Assembly: GCF_014651495.1 (NCBI RefSeq) | Contig: NZ_BMWZ01000001.1 | Location: 64,575 to 128,574 of the forward strand | Reading direction: 5' to 3' | DNA from: Algibacter mikhailovii | Lineage (GTDB): Bacteria > Bacteroidota > Bacteroidia > Flavobacteriales > Flavobacteriaceae | DNA: 64,000 nt | Shown here: positions 12,007 to 22,185 of the stretch, piece after piece | How the letters are laid out: every line of letters starts with the position of its first letter | How positions within the stretch are numbered: position 1 is the stretch's first letter | The notes under the pieces: generated by a model | What the model was told of the DNA's origin: nothing | Databases searched by the model: none | The model's input: only the letters and a program-made list of their open reading frames with translations | Position numbers and translations under genes: made by a program

Positions 12007-12085
12007 AACTAAATTTGGATAGCTTATTGATAAGCTTTCCGGTAATACTGCTTTGGCAGAAATCTTTTTAATAGAGATAGAATAG

Positions 12086-13984
12086 ATGGAAGAAAAAAAA
12101 TTAGATGTTAATTCAATTATAGGCTTTGTTCTTATTTTTGGAATTTTGGGTTATATGCTTTGGCAAAATCAGCCAACGCCTGAAGAATTAGAAGCTCAAG
12201 AGAAAGCGAAGCAAGAACAAGCTGAAGCCGAAAAAAGCAAGGACAACCAAACACAATCTTTTGAAACAGCTGTTACAGATTATGCTTCAGAAACTGGAGC
12301 TGGAACAGATTCATTAAGACAAGTTCAGCTTAAAAACAAATTAGGAGCATTTGCTTATTCAGCCATCCAATCAAACAAGAATGAAACGGTCGTTGAAAGT
12401 GATCTATTTGCCTTAACATTTAGCAGTAAAGGAGGATATCTTTCAGAAGTAAGACTAAAGCAGTTTGTTGATTATGACTCAGTACCAATCTATTTGATTA
12501 AAGATAATAATGCAGTTTTCAATATTAATTTTGGAACTACAGACAGTAGAATTTTAAATACTAAAGATTTACCATTTATCCCTTCTGTAACAAAAAATGG
12601 AGATTTAACTGTGGTTTCAATGAAGCTTAAAGTTTCTGAATCTCAATTTTTAGAATACCGCTATGAGATAAAAGAAGGTGATTACATGATTAAATTCAAT
12701 GTACGTTCTCAAGGCTTAAGTCAAGTTATTAATGGTTCTCAAGACATTAATTTAGACTGGAAACTAAAAGGGTACCGCCATGCTAAGAGTATTTCGTATG
12801 AAAACAGATATACTGATATACATTATGAGTATGAAGGTGGTAAAGATGATTACACTGGGGCAAGAGATGCGGATGAGGATATTGAAGACGTAACATGGAT
12901 AGGGTATAAGCAGCACTTCTTTTCATCGGTTCTATTAACAGATAAAGCATTTAAAAAAGCAAATATTAAGGCTGTTAACTTGGTTGATGATGAAACCATT
13001 GATACCGTTTACACGAAATCTTTTGCAGCTAAAATTCCATTAGAATTGCAAGCCGGAGAAATTAATGAATCTCTGGATTGGTATTATGGCCCAAGTGATT
13101 TTAAGGTTTTAGATGCCTATGGTAGAAACCTAGATGAATTAGTACCATTTGGATGGGGATTATTTGGTTGGATAAACCGTTACATCTTTATGCCGTTATT
13201 TAGTTTCTTGGGTGGTTTTATGCCTTACGGTATAGCCATTGTGGTTATGACTATTTTGGTAAAAATCTTGTTGTCATTTGTACAGTATAAGCAGTTTTTG
13301 TCTCAGGCAAAAATGAAAATATTGAAGCCAGAACTTGATGCTATTCGTGAAAAGCATAAGAATAATAAAATGAAGGCGCAGCAAGAAACTATGGCACTTC
13401 AAACTAAAGCAGGGGCAAGTCCAATGGCAGGTTGTTTACCGGCGTTAGTGCAGTTGCCTGTATTCTATGCCTTGTTTCAGTTTTTTCCATCTGCTTTTGA
13501 TTTAAGACAAAAATCATTCCTTTGGGTTGATGATTTATCATCTTATGATACCATAGCAAATTTACCATTCAATATTCCATTCTATGGTAATCACGTGAGT
13601 TTGTTTCCAATATTGGCATCTGTGGCGATTTTCTTCTATATGCGATTAACTACAGGTCAAAATATGCAATCTCAACCGCAGCAAGAAGGTATGCCAGATA
13701 TGGCGAAAATGATGAAATATATGATGTATTTCTCACCAATCATGATGTTGTTTTTCTTTAACAACTACGCTTCAGGTTTGAGTTTGTATTATTTTATTTC
13801 GAATGTTATTAGTATTGGAATTATATTAGTAATTAAGAATTATATTCTTGATGAAGATAAAATTCATGCCGAAATGCAGGAGAAGAAAAAGAAGCCTAAA
13901 AAACAAAGCAAGTTTCAAAAGAAAATGGCCGAAATGATGGAGCAAGCAGAACAGCAAAAACAAGCTCAGAAAAAGCGTAAATAA
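12086..13984 (+). CDS. yidC: Membrane protein insertase YidC
   Basis: 632 residues. YidC inserts and folds inner-membrane proteins alone or with SecYEG. An N-terminal membrane anchor (about 9-24) precedes a Glu/Ala/Lys-rich linker and the large periplasmic beta-domain (about 95-350). The conserved insertase core begins near 365, with WGLFGWINRYIFMPLF, then GIAIVVMTILVK, a charged cytoplasmic loop, and MAGCLPALVQLPVFYALF. The C-terminus is strongly basic (KKKKPKKQSKF), as usual for ribosome contact. A strong terminator follows. Confidence 0.97.
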   Translation: MEEKKLDVNSIIGFVLIFGILGYMLWQNQPTPEELEAQEKAKQEQAEAEKSKDNQTQSFETAVTDYASETGAGTDSLRQVQLKNKLGAFAYSAIQSNKNETVVESDLFALTFSSKGGYLSEVRLKQFVDYDSVPIYLIKDNNAVFNINFGTTDSRILNTKDLPFIPSVTKNGDLTVVSMKLKVSESQFLEYRYEIKEGDYMIKFNVRSQGLSQVINGSQDINLDWKLKGYRHAKSISYENRYTDIHYEYEGGKDDYTGARDADEDIEDVTWIGYKQHFFSSVLLTDKAFKKANIKAVNLVDDETIDTVYTKSFAAKIPLELQAGEINESLDWYYGPSDFKVLDAYGRNLDELVPFGWGLFGWINRYIFMPLFSFLGGFMPYGIAIVVMTILVKILLSFVQYKQFLSQAKMKILKPELDAIREKHKNNKMKAQQETMALQTKAGASPMAGCLPALVQLPVFYALFQFFPSAFDLRQKSFLWVDDLSSYDTIANLPFNIPFYGNHVSLFPILASVAIFFYMRLTTGQNMQSQPQQEGMPDMAKMMKYMMYFSPIMMLFFFNNYASGLSLYYFISNVISIGIILVIKNYILDEDKIHAEMQEKKKKPKKQSKFQKKMAEMMEQAEQQKQAQKKRK

Positions 13985-14004
13985 ACATTATAAACATACA
14001 TAAG

Positions 14005-14039
14005 AAGCTGCCAAGACAATAATTTTGGCAGCTTTTTTG
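14005..14039 (+). terminator. Intrinsic terminator of yidC
   Basis: AAGCTGCCAA (14005-14014) pairs perfectly with TTGGCAGCTT (14025-14034) around a 10-nt loop, followed by TTTT. Confidence 0.85.
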
Positions 14040-14109
14040 TTATAATACTTTCTAAATAAAAACATGTATTTAATAATTTTCGCATAAGCGATATTTTATC
14101 TAAAGAACA

Positions 14110-14814
14110 ATGAGAATCCTGATTAGTTTTTTTATTATGATGCTATGCCATGGTGTAGTCATTTCACAAGAATTAAATGCCTTTGACGCTGATGGAAAGC
14201 GCCATGGTAGCTGGAAAAAATATTTTGACGAAACAGAGCTTATAAGGTATGAAGGCCAATTTGATCATGGTAAGGAGATAGGCACATTTAAGTTTTATAA
14301 AAAAATTCGAAATAGAGCCGTTTTAAGTGCTACAAAAAAATTCAATAAAAACGATAATACCGCTGAAGTAAAATTTTTAGCTTCAAATGGGAAAGTGATT
14401 AGTGAAGGCACAATGGATGGGAAAATATATGTGGGAACATGGAAATATTTTCATAAGAATTCAGATGCATTATTAACTATTGAGCATTATAATAATACCG
14501 GAGTTCTAATTAATGAACGTCTCGTGTATTATCCAAACGGACAAATTGCTGAAAAGCAAAATTACAATGCGGGTAAATTGGAAGGTGATGCCATTTGGTA
14601 TTCTGTAAAGAATGTGGTTATGAAGCATCTAGTGTATTCAAATGGAGAACTTCATGGCTCCGCAAAGTTTTATAATCCTAAAGGAGAATTGATTTCTGAA
14701 GGTCAGTATAAAAGAGATAAGAAAGATGGTGTCTGGAAATATTACGAAAACGGAAAGTTAGTACGCGAAAAAGATTTTACATACATACCAAAGTACATAA
14801 AAAAAACCCCCTAA
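14110..14814 (+). CDS. Secreted MORN/YwqK-like repeat protein
   Basis: 234 residues with a signal peptide (about 1-20, ending VISQ). It is built of repeats of about 22 residues of the type DGKRHGSWKKY, NGQIAEKQNYNAGKLEGDAIWY and NGELHGSAKFYNPKGELISEGQY, which are MORN/YwqK-like beta-hairpins. Many databases call this family a YwqK antitoxin, but no toxin gene is adjacent and the signal peptide argues against a cytoplasmic antitoxin. The molecular function is unknown. The stop codon sits inside the terminator stem. Confidence 0.75.
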   Translation: MRILISFFIMMLCHGVVISQELNAFDADGKRHGSWKKYFDETELIRYEGQFDHGKEIGTFKFYKKIRNRAVLSATKKFNKNDNTAEVKFLASNGKVISEGTMDGKIYVGTWKYFHKNSDALLTIEHYNNTGVLINERLVYYPNGQIAEKQNYNAGKLEGDAIWYSVKNVVMKHLVYSNGELHGSAKFYNPKGELISEGQYKRDKKDGVWKYYENGKLVREKDFTYIPKYIKKTP

Positions 14815-14836
14815 AAGCTTAGGGGGCCTCTTTTTC
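14799..14836. terminator. Bidirectional terminator between convergent genes, overlapping a stop codon
   Basis: CCCCCTAA (14807-14814) pairs with TTAGGGGG (14819-14826) around a 4-nt loop. On the plus strand CCTCTTTTTC follows. On the minus strand eight T follow (the A-run 14799-14806). The TAA stop of the YwqK-like gene (14812-14814) is part of the left arm. It serves both that gene and the FAS1 gene ending at 14913. Confidence 0.85.
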
Positions 14837-14912
14837 ATAGACAATTATTAGAGGGAATACTAAAGTAACTGCCTACAAATCAACAAACCAAACTAAAGTT
14901 TTATATATTTTT

Positions 14913-16349
14913 TTATAATTGTGGTATTAATACGGTATCAACAACGTGTATTACACCGTTTCCTGCCTGAACATCTACGGCAATTATGCCTGTGCTAGAA
15001 TTTCCAGATCCATCTGTAATGTTAGCAATACTTCCGTTTATACCAGGTAATGTTATCGTTATACCTCCATTCAACATATCAGCCATAGTCTCACCTGGGT
15101 TGTTTAACATACCTGATGTGATATTCGCTTCACTTTTAACATGATGTAATAACACCTGAGTTAACACCGTTTCACCAGGAACAGCATCAAGTTTTGCAAA
15201 TGCATCATTAGTTGGAGCAAATACTGTGAAATCAGGGTTTATTCCGTCTGCTGGACTTCCGGCTTCTGTTCTGCTTAATATTTCAACAAAGTCTGTAGCC
15301 GGTGTTAAGTCTGTAAGGGCTGCGACTAATGTTGTAAAGTTAGGATCTGCTGCCGCGAATGTAACTACAGTTGGTATTCCAATAACTTTATCAACTGCAT
15401 GAATTACGCCATTGGTTCCTACCACATCTGCTTGGGTTACAGTGGAAATTCCATTAAACTTAACCCCTTCAGTAGTATTAAAATAAATACTCATTGGGTT
15501 ATCTCCTGCACCTGTTGCAAGGGTTTTATTATACCCTGCCTCTAATGCTACTAGGTCTTCAGCCTTAATTGATGCAGAAAGTACATGATTTAATAAAATT
15601 TGGGATAAAATGGCTGTGTCAACACTTCCTAAAGGTGTTCCATCTAAAAATTCGGTAAAAGCAGCGTTATCTGGAGCTAATACTGTGAATGGTCCTTCGC
15701 CTTGCAAAGCACTTACAAGATTACCATCAGCCGCTCCTAAAGCTGCTACTAAGCTAGAAAATGCAGAAGGATTATTGATGGCGTGATCCACAACATCTGG
15801 TAATCCTAATACCTTGTCTATGATATGTATAGTTCCATTAGATGCATCTATATCGGCTTCCGAGGCTAAAGCGCCATCATTAAACCTTACGTTATCCGCC
15901 GATGGGGCATTAAAATAGATACTAATATTATCATTTTCACTGTTCGTAGCACTTCCTGTAGCATAACCAGCTCCCAAGGAAATTAAGTCGCTTGCCTTGA
16001 CGTCAGACATGATGACATGGTTCAGTAATACTTGCTCTAAAACATCGGTAGGAACATCCCCTAGACCGTCAAATCCATTGGCATTTAGAAATGCTGTGAA
16101 GGCTGCGTTGGTTGGTGCCAAAACGGTAAATGGTCCATCGCCTTGAAGCACATTTACTAAATCGCCATCTGCTGCTTGAAGTGCAAGTACAAGGGCGGTT
16201 AGTTCTGGTGTTTCTAACGCCAGTTCTACAATATTTTTGGGACCTTCAGGAACAGTACCTGTGTTGTCGTCGTCATCGCTACAAGAGGTCAAAGTAAAAA
16301 CAACTAGCATCACTAAACTAAATCGCATTAAGTAATTAAAATTTTTCAT
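14913..16349 (-). CDS. Lipoprotein with three fasciclin (FAS1) domains
   Basis: 478 residues. A lipoprotein signal with lipobox LTSC (Cys at about 23) is followed by an acidic stretch SDDDD, typical of surface-exposed lipoproteins in Bacteroidota. Three FAS1 domains follow, at about 38-180, 183-322 and 325-478. Each carries a version of FTVLAPTNAAF and a later VIHVVDKVLG-like box. FAS1 domains mediate adhesion or matrix contact. Internal triplication is clear from the repeated text. The specific ligand is unknown. Confidence 0.9.
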   Translation of the reverse strand: MKNFNYLMRFSLVMLVVFTLTSCSDDDDNTGTVPEGPKNIVELALETPELTALVLALQAADGDLVNVLQGDGPFTVLAPTNAAFTAFLNANGFDGLGDVPTDVLEQVLLNHVIMSDVKASDLISLGAGYATGSATNSENDNISIYFNAPSADNVRFNDGALASEADIDASNGTIHIIDKVLGLPDVVDHAINNPSAFSSLVAALGAADGNLVSALQGEGPFTVLAPDNAAFTEFLDGTPLGSVDTAILSQILLNHVLSASIKAEDLVALEAGYNKTLATGAGDNPMSIYFNTTEGVKFNGISTVTQADVVGTNGVIHAVDKVIGIPTVVTFAAADPNFTTLVAALTDLTPATDFVEILSRTEAGSPADGINPDFTVFAPTNDAFAKLDAVPGETVLTQVLLHHVKSEANITSGMLNNPGETMADMLNGGITITLPGINGSIANITDGSGNSSTGIIAVDVQAGNGVIHVVDTVLIPQL

Positions 16350-16684
16350 TTTGTAATAATTTTTCTGGGTTTGTATTTCAAGATTTTTTTAAAATATATA
16401 GAGCATAATCAAATAGAAATCAATTGTAGCGAAAGAAAATATTAGAAAAAGAATGGGTTTTGTTCTATCTATATTTAGTAACGTCTGCATAATTTTATTC
16501 TACTTCTTTTAATCTATAATTATTTTGTTCAACAAATATAGAATATAATTAAACAAAAAACCAAATTTTGTTTCATGTTTTTTTAAAATAAGTAAACAAA
16601 AATGTATTTCGTCGATATTCGATATCCTTTGAGGAAAACTAAATTCCTAGAATATTATGTATCTTTGTGCCCTAATTTTTTAAG
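16350..16684. other. 335-bp AT-rich intergenic region holding two divergent promoter candidates
   Basis: For the FAS1 gene the minus strand shows TATATTTG (16540-16533) with a TTG at 16564-16562, a 21-nt spacing that fits the Bacteroidota promoter. For mnmA the plus strand shows TATCTTTG (16660-16667), 17 bp before the ATG. Nothing else is recognised. Confidence 0.45.
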
Positions 16685-17872
16685 ATGAAAAGGGTAGTTA
16701 TTGGACTTTCAGGAGGTGTAGATTCTAGTGTTGCTGCATATTTATTGCAACGCGAGGGGTATGAAGTTATTGGATTGTTTATGAAAAACTGGCATGATGA
16801 TTCAGTGACCATTTCTAACGAGTGTCCATGGTTAGATGATAGTAACGATGCCATGCTTGTCGCTGAAAAGTTGGGTATACCATTTCAAACGGTTGATTTA
16901 AGTGAGGAATATAAAGCACGCATCGTTGATTATATGTTTGCTGAGTACGAGCGCGGTAGAACACCAAACCCAGACGTACTGTGCAATAGAGAAATTAAGT
17001 TTGATGTTTTTATGAAGATTGCACTGGACTTAGGTGCCGATTACGTTGCTACAGGACATTATTGCAGGAAAGGCATGATCCATAAAGATGGTAAAGATAT
17101 TTATCAGTTATTAAGTGGTATTGATACTAATAAGGATCAATCTTATTTCTTATGCCAGTTATCACAAGAGCAATTAGCCAAGTCGTTATTCCCTATTGGT
17201 GAGTTAACCAAACCAGAGGTTAGAAAAATAGCAACGGAATTAGATTTGGTAACAGCAGAAAAGAAGGATTCGCAAGGTCTATGTTTTATTGGAAAGGTTA
17301 AGTTGCCAGATTTTCTTCAACAGCAATTAAAACCAAAAGAAGGTTTTATTGTTGAAATTCCTGAAGATGAACCCGTTTTTTCAAATGTTGAAACTGAGTT
17401 TAATTCAACGGAATCAAAATTGGAATATTTGTCTAGGAAAATAATCTACAAAGAGGATTGGGGAAAAGTGGTAGGAAAGCATCAAGGTGCTCATTATTTT
17501 ACTAAAGGACAGCGTAAAGGTTTAGGCGTGGGAGGCACAGTAGAACCATTATTTGTAATTGATACTGACGTTGAAAAGAATATTATTTATACTGGACAAG
17601 GAAAACAACATCCTGGCTTATACAAAAAAGCACTTTTTGTAGCTAATGATGAACTGCATTGGGTTCGTGAAGATTTGGCATTACAATTGGATGAGACTAT
17701 GCACGTAAAAGCCAGAATACGTTATAGACAGGCTCTAGAAAAAGCTACGCTGTACAAAGTAGACATGGGTTTGTATATTGAATTTGAGAATTTACAATCG
17801 GCAATAACAGAAGGTCAATTTGTTGCTTGGTACATAAATGATGAACTTATAGGTTCAGGAGTAATTTCATAA
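16685..17872 (+). CDS. mnmA: tRNA-specific 2-thiouridylase
   Basis: 395 residues. MnmA thiolates the wobble uridine of tRNA-Lys, -Glu and -Gln. The PP-loop [12 protein letters not shown] begins at residue 8. The two catalytic cysteines sit in [12 protein letters not shown] and in GLCFIG. The central KDQSYFL and the C-terminal beta-barrel (ARIRYRQ) are also present. ATG 16685 starts directly at the conserved N-terminus [11 protein letters not shown]. The subtilase gene follows 20 bp later. Confidence 0.97.
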   Translation: MKRVVIGLSGGVDSSVAAYLLQREGYEVIGLFMKNWHDDSVTISNECPWLDDSNDAMLVAEKLGIPFQTVDLSEEYKARIVDYMFAEYERGRTPNPDVLCNREIKFDVFMKIALDLGADYVATGHYCRKGMIHKDGKDIYQLLSGIDTNKDQSYFLCQLSQEQLAKSLFPIGELTKPEVRKIATELDLVTAEKKDSQGLCFIGKVKLPDFLQQQLKPKEGFIVEIPEDEPVFSNVETEFNSTESKLEYLSRKIIYKEDWGKVVGKHQGAHYFTKGQRKGLGVGGTVEPLFVIDTDVEKNIIYTGQGKQHPGLYKKALFVANDELHWVREDLALQLDETMHVKARIRYRQALEKATLYKVDMGLYIEFENLQSAITEGQFVAWYINDELIGSGVIS

Positions 17873-17892
17873 CTTAGCTTAAAATTAAGTGA

Positions 17893-19533
17893 ATGAAATG
17901 GCCCTATTGTTTCTTTACAATTTATATACTAGCTATCAGTGTTTTTGCTCAAGAAGATGCTTGGGTATATTTTGTTGATAAAGAAAATATAGCGGCTTCT
18001 ATTGCCAATCCTATTAGTATTCTTACCCAAAAGGCCATTGATCGAAAAGCCAAACACAATATTGGTATTGATTCAAGAGATGTGCCAGTCAATGAAACTT
18101 ACATACGAGAAATTAAGGCTGTTGCTGGTATTACAGTAAAGGCAAAATCAAAATGGTTTAATGCGATTCATATTAGGGGTGAAAGGACAGCTATAGAAAA
18201 TCTGCTTACAAATTCCGCCTTAAACTTTATTGATTATATTGTATATGCAGATAGAAGTTTAAATTTAAAAAGGCATTCAAACTATAAATATGAGACTGCA
18301 GCTCATAAGTTTAAGTTAGAAAATTCTTTAGTAAATTTTTCATATGGGACTACGCAAAACCAGCTAGAAATGATAAGTGTAAATAAATTGCATTTAGATG
18401 ATTTTACTGGAGCTGGTGTTACCATTGCTGTGTTAGATGCATCTTTTACCAATGTCAATATCATGAGGTCTTTTGAACGATTACGTGATTCTGAGAAGTT
18501 ACTTGGCGGTTATGATTTTGTAGATAGAACAGACAATATTTATAACTATAGTCCTATAACATTTAGAATTAGTCACGGGACCCAAGTTTTAAGCACTATG
18601 GCTGGTTTTATTGAAAACAGATATGTGGGGTCGGCTCCAGATGCATCGTATTACTTATTTAGAACTGAAGATGATGAAGATGAAAACCCAGTAGAAGAAA
18701 GTTATTGGGTTGAAGCAGTGGAGCGAGCTGATAGTTTAGGTGTTGATATTATAAACACGTCGTTGGGTTATAAGAGCTATGCACCAAATTACCCTCATTA
18801 TAGTTACACGTCTTCAGATATGGATGGTAAGACGGCATTTATCACTAAAGGTGCAAATATTGCTTTTGAAAAAGGTTTGTTATTGGTAACCTCTGCAGGT
18901 AATTCTGGAAATTCTGGTGTAGGAGCGCCAGCCGATTCTCCTAGTGTTTTATCCATAGGTGCGGTAAATTCTAATGGTGAGTATGCGGCTTTCAGTTCTG
19001 TTGGCAGTGTAATACAGCCGTCTCAAAAACCAGATGTTATGGCTAGAGGGGTGCAGCCTTATTTAATTGATTTAAATGATAATATTGTTCAGAATAATGG
19101 GACTTCTTTTAGTGGACCAATTATGGCAGGCGGAATTGCCTGTTTAATGCAGGCCTTGCCAAATAAAACCAATATTGAAATCATGAACCTAGTTCGTGAA
19201 TCTGCATCCCAATACGGTATGCCTGATTATCAACTAGGCTATGGTATTCCTAATTTATACCAGGCCTTAGAAACAGTCTTAGCAGTAAATGCAATTGAAA
19301 AAGATGTTCTTCGTTTATATCCTAACCCTTTCACCTCCGAACTATTTCTTGATTTAGGGCCTAATTTAAAAAAGGCTACATTTGAGATGTATGATTTATT
19401 TGGGAAGTTGATCTTTAAATCTGGCCTAGATAATCAGGTTTCTTTCAATTTTGCTCACCTTTCGCAGGGTGTTTACTTGGTTAAAATAGGAGAGAAAGAA
19501 AGATTTAAAACTATAAAACTTATTAAGAAGTAA
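17893..19533 (+). CDS. Secreted subtilisin-family (S8) serine protease with T9SS sorting domain
   Basis: 546 residues. A signal peptide (about 1-20, ending VFAQ) is followed by a propeptide-like region to about 150. The S8 catalytic domain has the triad D182 (AVLDASF), H228 (SHGT) and S405 (NGTSFSGP), with oxyanion N337 (SAGNSGN). The C-terminal about 75 residues are a type A T9SS sorting domain (YPNPFTSELF, ending in a basic tail). It is expected to be released to or anchored on the cell surface. Substrate unknown. Confidence 0.93.
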   Translation: MKWPYCFFTIYILAISVFAQEDAWVYFVDKENIAASIANPISILTQKAIDRKAKHNIGIDSRDVPVNETYIREIKAVAGITVKAKSKWFNAIHIRGERTAIENLLTNSALNFIDYIVYADRSLNLKRHSNYKYETAAHKFKLENSLVNFSYGTTQNQLEMISVNKLHLDDFTGAGVTIAVLDASFTNVNIMRSFERLRDSEKLLGGYDFVDRTDNIYNYSPITFRISHGTQVLSTMAGFIENRYVGSAPDASYYLFRTEDDEDENPVEESYWVEAVERADSLGVDIINTSLGYKSYAPNYPHYSYTSSDMDGKTAFITKGANIAFEKGLLLVTSAGNSGNSGVGAPADSPSVLSIGAVNSNGEYAAFSSVGSVIQPSQKPDVMARGVQPYLIDLNDNIVQNNGTSFSGPIMAGGIACLMQALPNKTNIEIMNLVRESASQYGMPDYQLGYGIPNLYQALETVLAVNAIEKDVLRLYPNPFTSELFLDLGPNLKKATFEMYDLFGKLIFKSGLDNQVSFNFAHLSQGVYLVKIGEKERFKTIKLIKK

Positions 19534-20474
19534 TGAATAAAATCACCCAATTGTTTAATATTAAATATCCTATTATCCAAGCGGGGATGGTGTGGAATAG
19601 TGGTTGGCGTTTAGCATCGGCGGCTAGTAATTCAGGAATATTAGGTTTATTAGGTGCAGGTTCAATGTATCCTCATGTGTTGCGTGAGCATATTATAAAA
19701 TGTAAAAAAGCTACAGATAAACCATTTGGGGTTAATGTACCTATGCTATATCCTAATATTCAAGAAATTATGGATATTATAGTGGAAGAAGGTGTTAAAA
19801 TAGTATTTACATCGGCGGGTAATCCAAAGATATGGACTAGCTGGTTGCAGGAACGCGGTGTACTAGTTGTACATGTTGTGAGTAGTTTGAAATTTGCACT
19901 TAAAGCCCAAGAATCTGGAGTAGACGCTATTGTAGCTGAAGGATTTGAAGCAGGTGGACATAATGGGAGGGATGAAACAACAACTTTAACACTAATTCCC
20001 ATGGTGAAGGAGCAGATTAAAATCCCATTAATTGCTGCAGGGGGCATTGCCACAGGAAGGGGGATGTTGGCAACAATGGTATTAGGAGCCGATGGCGTTC
20101 AAATTGGAAGTCGTTTTGTTGCCAGTGAAGAAAGCTCTGCTCACCAAGCTTTTAAGCAAATAGTGGTAGAGGCCAAAGAAGGTGATACGCAATTAACACT
20201 TAAAGAATTAGCACCTGTTAGACTTATTAAAAATAAGTTTTATAATGAAGTTGAAGATTTATATAAAACAGGGCCATCTATTGATGAATTAAAGACACTT
20301 TTAGGAAGAGCAAGAGCAAAGAAAGGCATGTTTGAAGGCGATTTAGAAAATGGTGAATTGGAAATTGGTCAAATTTCAGGCTTAATACATGATGTAAAGC
20401 CCGTTCGGCAAATTGTTCAAAATATTATAGATGAATTTGAAGAGGCTAATAATTCTAGCTATAAAACATGGTAA
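19533..20474 (+). CDS. Nitronate monooxygenase / 2-nitropropane dioxygenase-like FMN enzyme
   Basis: 313 residues in a TIM-barrel flavoprotein family. The N-terminus KYPIIQAGMVWNSGWRLASA and the phosphate-binding region ALIAAGGIATGRGMLA with VQIGSRF are typical. AEGFEAGGHNGRDE carries the conserved active-site His. The ATG overlaps the TAA of the protease gene (TAATG), so translation is coupled. Relatives include nitronate monooxygenases and the enoyl reductase FabK. I favour the former annotation but the substrate is not certain. Confidence 0.85.
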   Translation: MNKITQLFNIKYPIIQAGMVWNSGWRLASAASNSGILGLLGAGSMYPHVLREHIIKCKKATDKPFGVNVPMLYPNIQEIMDIIVEEGVKIVFTSAGNPKIWTSWLQERGVLVVHVVSSLKFALKAQESGVDAIVAEGFEAGGHNGRDETTTLTLIPMVKEQIKIPLIAAGGIATGRGMLATMVLGADGVQIGSRFVASEESSAHQAFKQIVVEAKEGDTQLTLKELAPVRLIKNKFYNEVEDLYKTGPSIDELKTLLGRARAKKGMFEGDLENGELEIGQISGLIHDVKPVRQIVQNIIDEFEEANNSSYKTW

Positions 20475-20559
20475 TGTTTAGTAATCATTTATTGATTTTC
20501 ACCTTTGAATACTAATAGCTGTATATAAAGTATAACAAGCAAATCCCTTCAATTCAACA

Positions 20560-21936
20560 ATGAAAATAAGAGCATACACAAAAGAATTTGCATACAATTG
20601 GAAACTGGCAGCACCGGTTATGTTGGGGATGTTAGGGCATACTTTTGTTAGTTTTGTTGATAACATAATGGTGGGGCAATTGGGTACTGCGCAACTGGCC
20701 GCAGTATCTTTAGGTAATAGTTTTATGTTTGTGGCCATGTCATTAGGTATTGGTTTTTCAACGGCCATCACACCTTTAATTGCAGAGGCAGATACTGCAA
20801 ATGACTTTGCAAAAGGGAAATCTGCTTTTAAACATGGTTTGTTTCTGTGCACAATCATAGGTGTTTTGCTTTTTGCACTTGTTTATTTTGCCAAACCATT
20901 AATGTATTTAATGAAACAGCCTTTAGAGGTGGTTGAATTGGCCATGCCGTATTTAGACTTGGTGGCCGTTTCATTAATCCCCCTTGTAATATTCCAAGCT
21001 TTTAAGCAATTTGGAGATGGTTTGTCTATGACCAAATATCCTATGTATGCAACCTTGTTAGGAAATATAATCAATGTGATTTTAAATTATTTATTGATTT
21101 TTGGAAAGTTTGGTTGCCCTGAATTAGGTATTGTTGGGGCTGCATATGGTACCTTGGCTTCAAGAATATTTATGGTTTGGCATTTGTGGTTTTTACTGAA
21201 GGGAAAAGAAAAGTCGCGCGCCTATGTAACGCATATTAAAATATTTGTGCTCAATAAGTTGATGATTAAAAAACTGCTTAATTTAGGAGCGCCTAGTGCT
21301 ATGCAAATGTTTTTTGAAGTGGCCATTTTTACGGCAGCCATATGGTTGAGTGGTTTGCTAGGCAAGAATCCGCAAGCAGCAAATCAAATCGCATTAAATT
21401 TAAGTTCAATGACTTTTATGGTGGCCATGGGGTTGAGTGTTGCCGCCATGATTAGAGTGGGGAATCAAAAAGGGCTTAAAGCCTATTTTGAATTAAGACG
21501 CATAGCATTCTCCTTGTTTTTGATGGGAACACTTTTTGCAATTAGTTTTGCTATTTTGTTTTATGTTTTCCATAATCAATTGCCAAAAATTTATGTTGAT
21601 TATGATGATGCTAAGAATTTGATGGACAATAAGGAAGTTGTGGAGATTGCCTCCAAATTATTAATTGCAGCTGCAATATTTCAAATAAGTGATAGTATTC
21701 AGGTTCTTGTTTTAGGGGCACTTCGTGGTTTACAAGATGTTAAAATACCAACCATTATTACCTTTATATCTTATTGGCTAATTGGCTTTCCCATAAGTTG
21801 GTTTTTAGGTAAGGAAGATATGTATGGTAGTTTTGGCATATGGTTAGGCTTGTTAGCGGGTTTAACCACGGCTGCAATTTTATTATATATTAGGTTTAAT
21901 TATTTAACCAAAAGGTTAATTTTGTCTCATAACTAA
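20560..21936 (+). CDS. MATE family multidrug/Na+ antiporter (NorM type)
   Basis: 458 residues with about 12 membrane helices. The N-terminal half begins with the MATE signature APVMLGMLGHTFVSFVDNIMVGQLG, and the same fold repeats after the central loop at about 230 (LLNLGAPSAMQMFFEVAIF). MATE proteins export cationic compounds using a sodium or proton gradient. The substrate is unknown. An acidic 75-residue ORF follows 11 bp later and a PAP2 phosphatase after that, so a small operon is likely. Confidence 0.93.
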   Translation: MKIRAYTKEFAYNWKLAAPVMLGMLGHTFVSFVDNIMVGQLGTAQLAAVSLGNSFMFVAMSLGIGFSTAITPLIAEADTANDFAKGKSAFKHGLFLCTIIGVLLFALVYFAKPLMYLMKQPLEVVELAMPYLDLVAVSLIPLVIFQAFKQFGDGLSMTKYPMYATLLGNIINVILNYLLIFGKFGCPELGIVGAAYGTLASRIFMVWHLWFLLKGKEKSRAYVTHIKIFVLNKLMIKKLLNLGAPSAMQMFFEVAIFTAAIWLSGLLGKNPQAANQIALNLSSMTFMVAMGLSVAAMIRVGNQKGLKAYFELRRIAFSLFLMGTLFAISFAILFYVFHNQLPKIYVDYDDAKNLMDNKEVVEIASKLLIAAAIFQISDSIQVLVLGALRGLQDVKIPTIITFISYWLIGFPISWFLGKEDMYGSFGIWLGLLAGLTTAAILLYIRFNYLTKRLILSHN

Positions 21937-21947
21937 TAATTTATTAA

Positions 21948-22175
21948 ATGAGTCTTCCAAAATTTATTCTAGGGGATAATACAGATTATCCAAATGCTAT
22001 TTATGTGATTCATACTGAATTTCCAAGATTTATAATTAATCTTGAAAATGATGAAGTGGAATGGTTTGAAGATTTTGATGCTGAAGACCAAAAGGAACTA
22101 GAAACAGAAACAGAACACGCCATAAAACTGGCCACAGCATTTTATGATAGCGAAGTCGAAAAATATGAAGAATAG
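21948..22175 (+). CDS. Small acidic protein, function unknown
   Basis: 75 residues, soluble, very acidic in the second half (DFDAEDQKELETETEHA). I recognise no domain. The gap to the MATE gene is 11 bp and to the PAP2 gene 10 bp, so it is almost surely translated as part of that operon. It resembles small conserved flavobacterial proteins of unknown role. Confidence 0.7.
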   Translation: MSLPKFILGDNTDYPNAIYVIHTEFPRFIINLENDEVEWFEDFDAEDQKELETETEHAIKLATAFYDSEVEKYEE

Positions 22176-22185
22176 CATATAGAAA

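Noticed and set aside
14110-14814. Reading this gene as the antitoxin of a toxin-antitoxin pair (YwqK family name)
   Set aside because: It has a signal peptide and no toxin-like neighbour, so I describe it only as a MORN/YwqK-repeat secreted protein.
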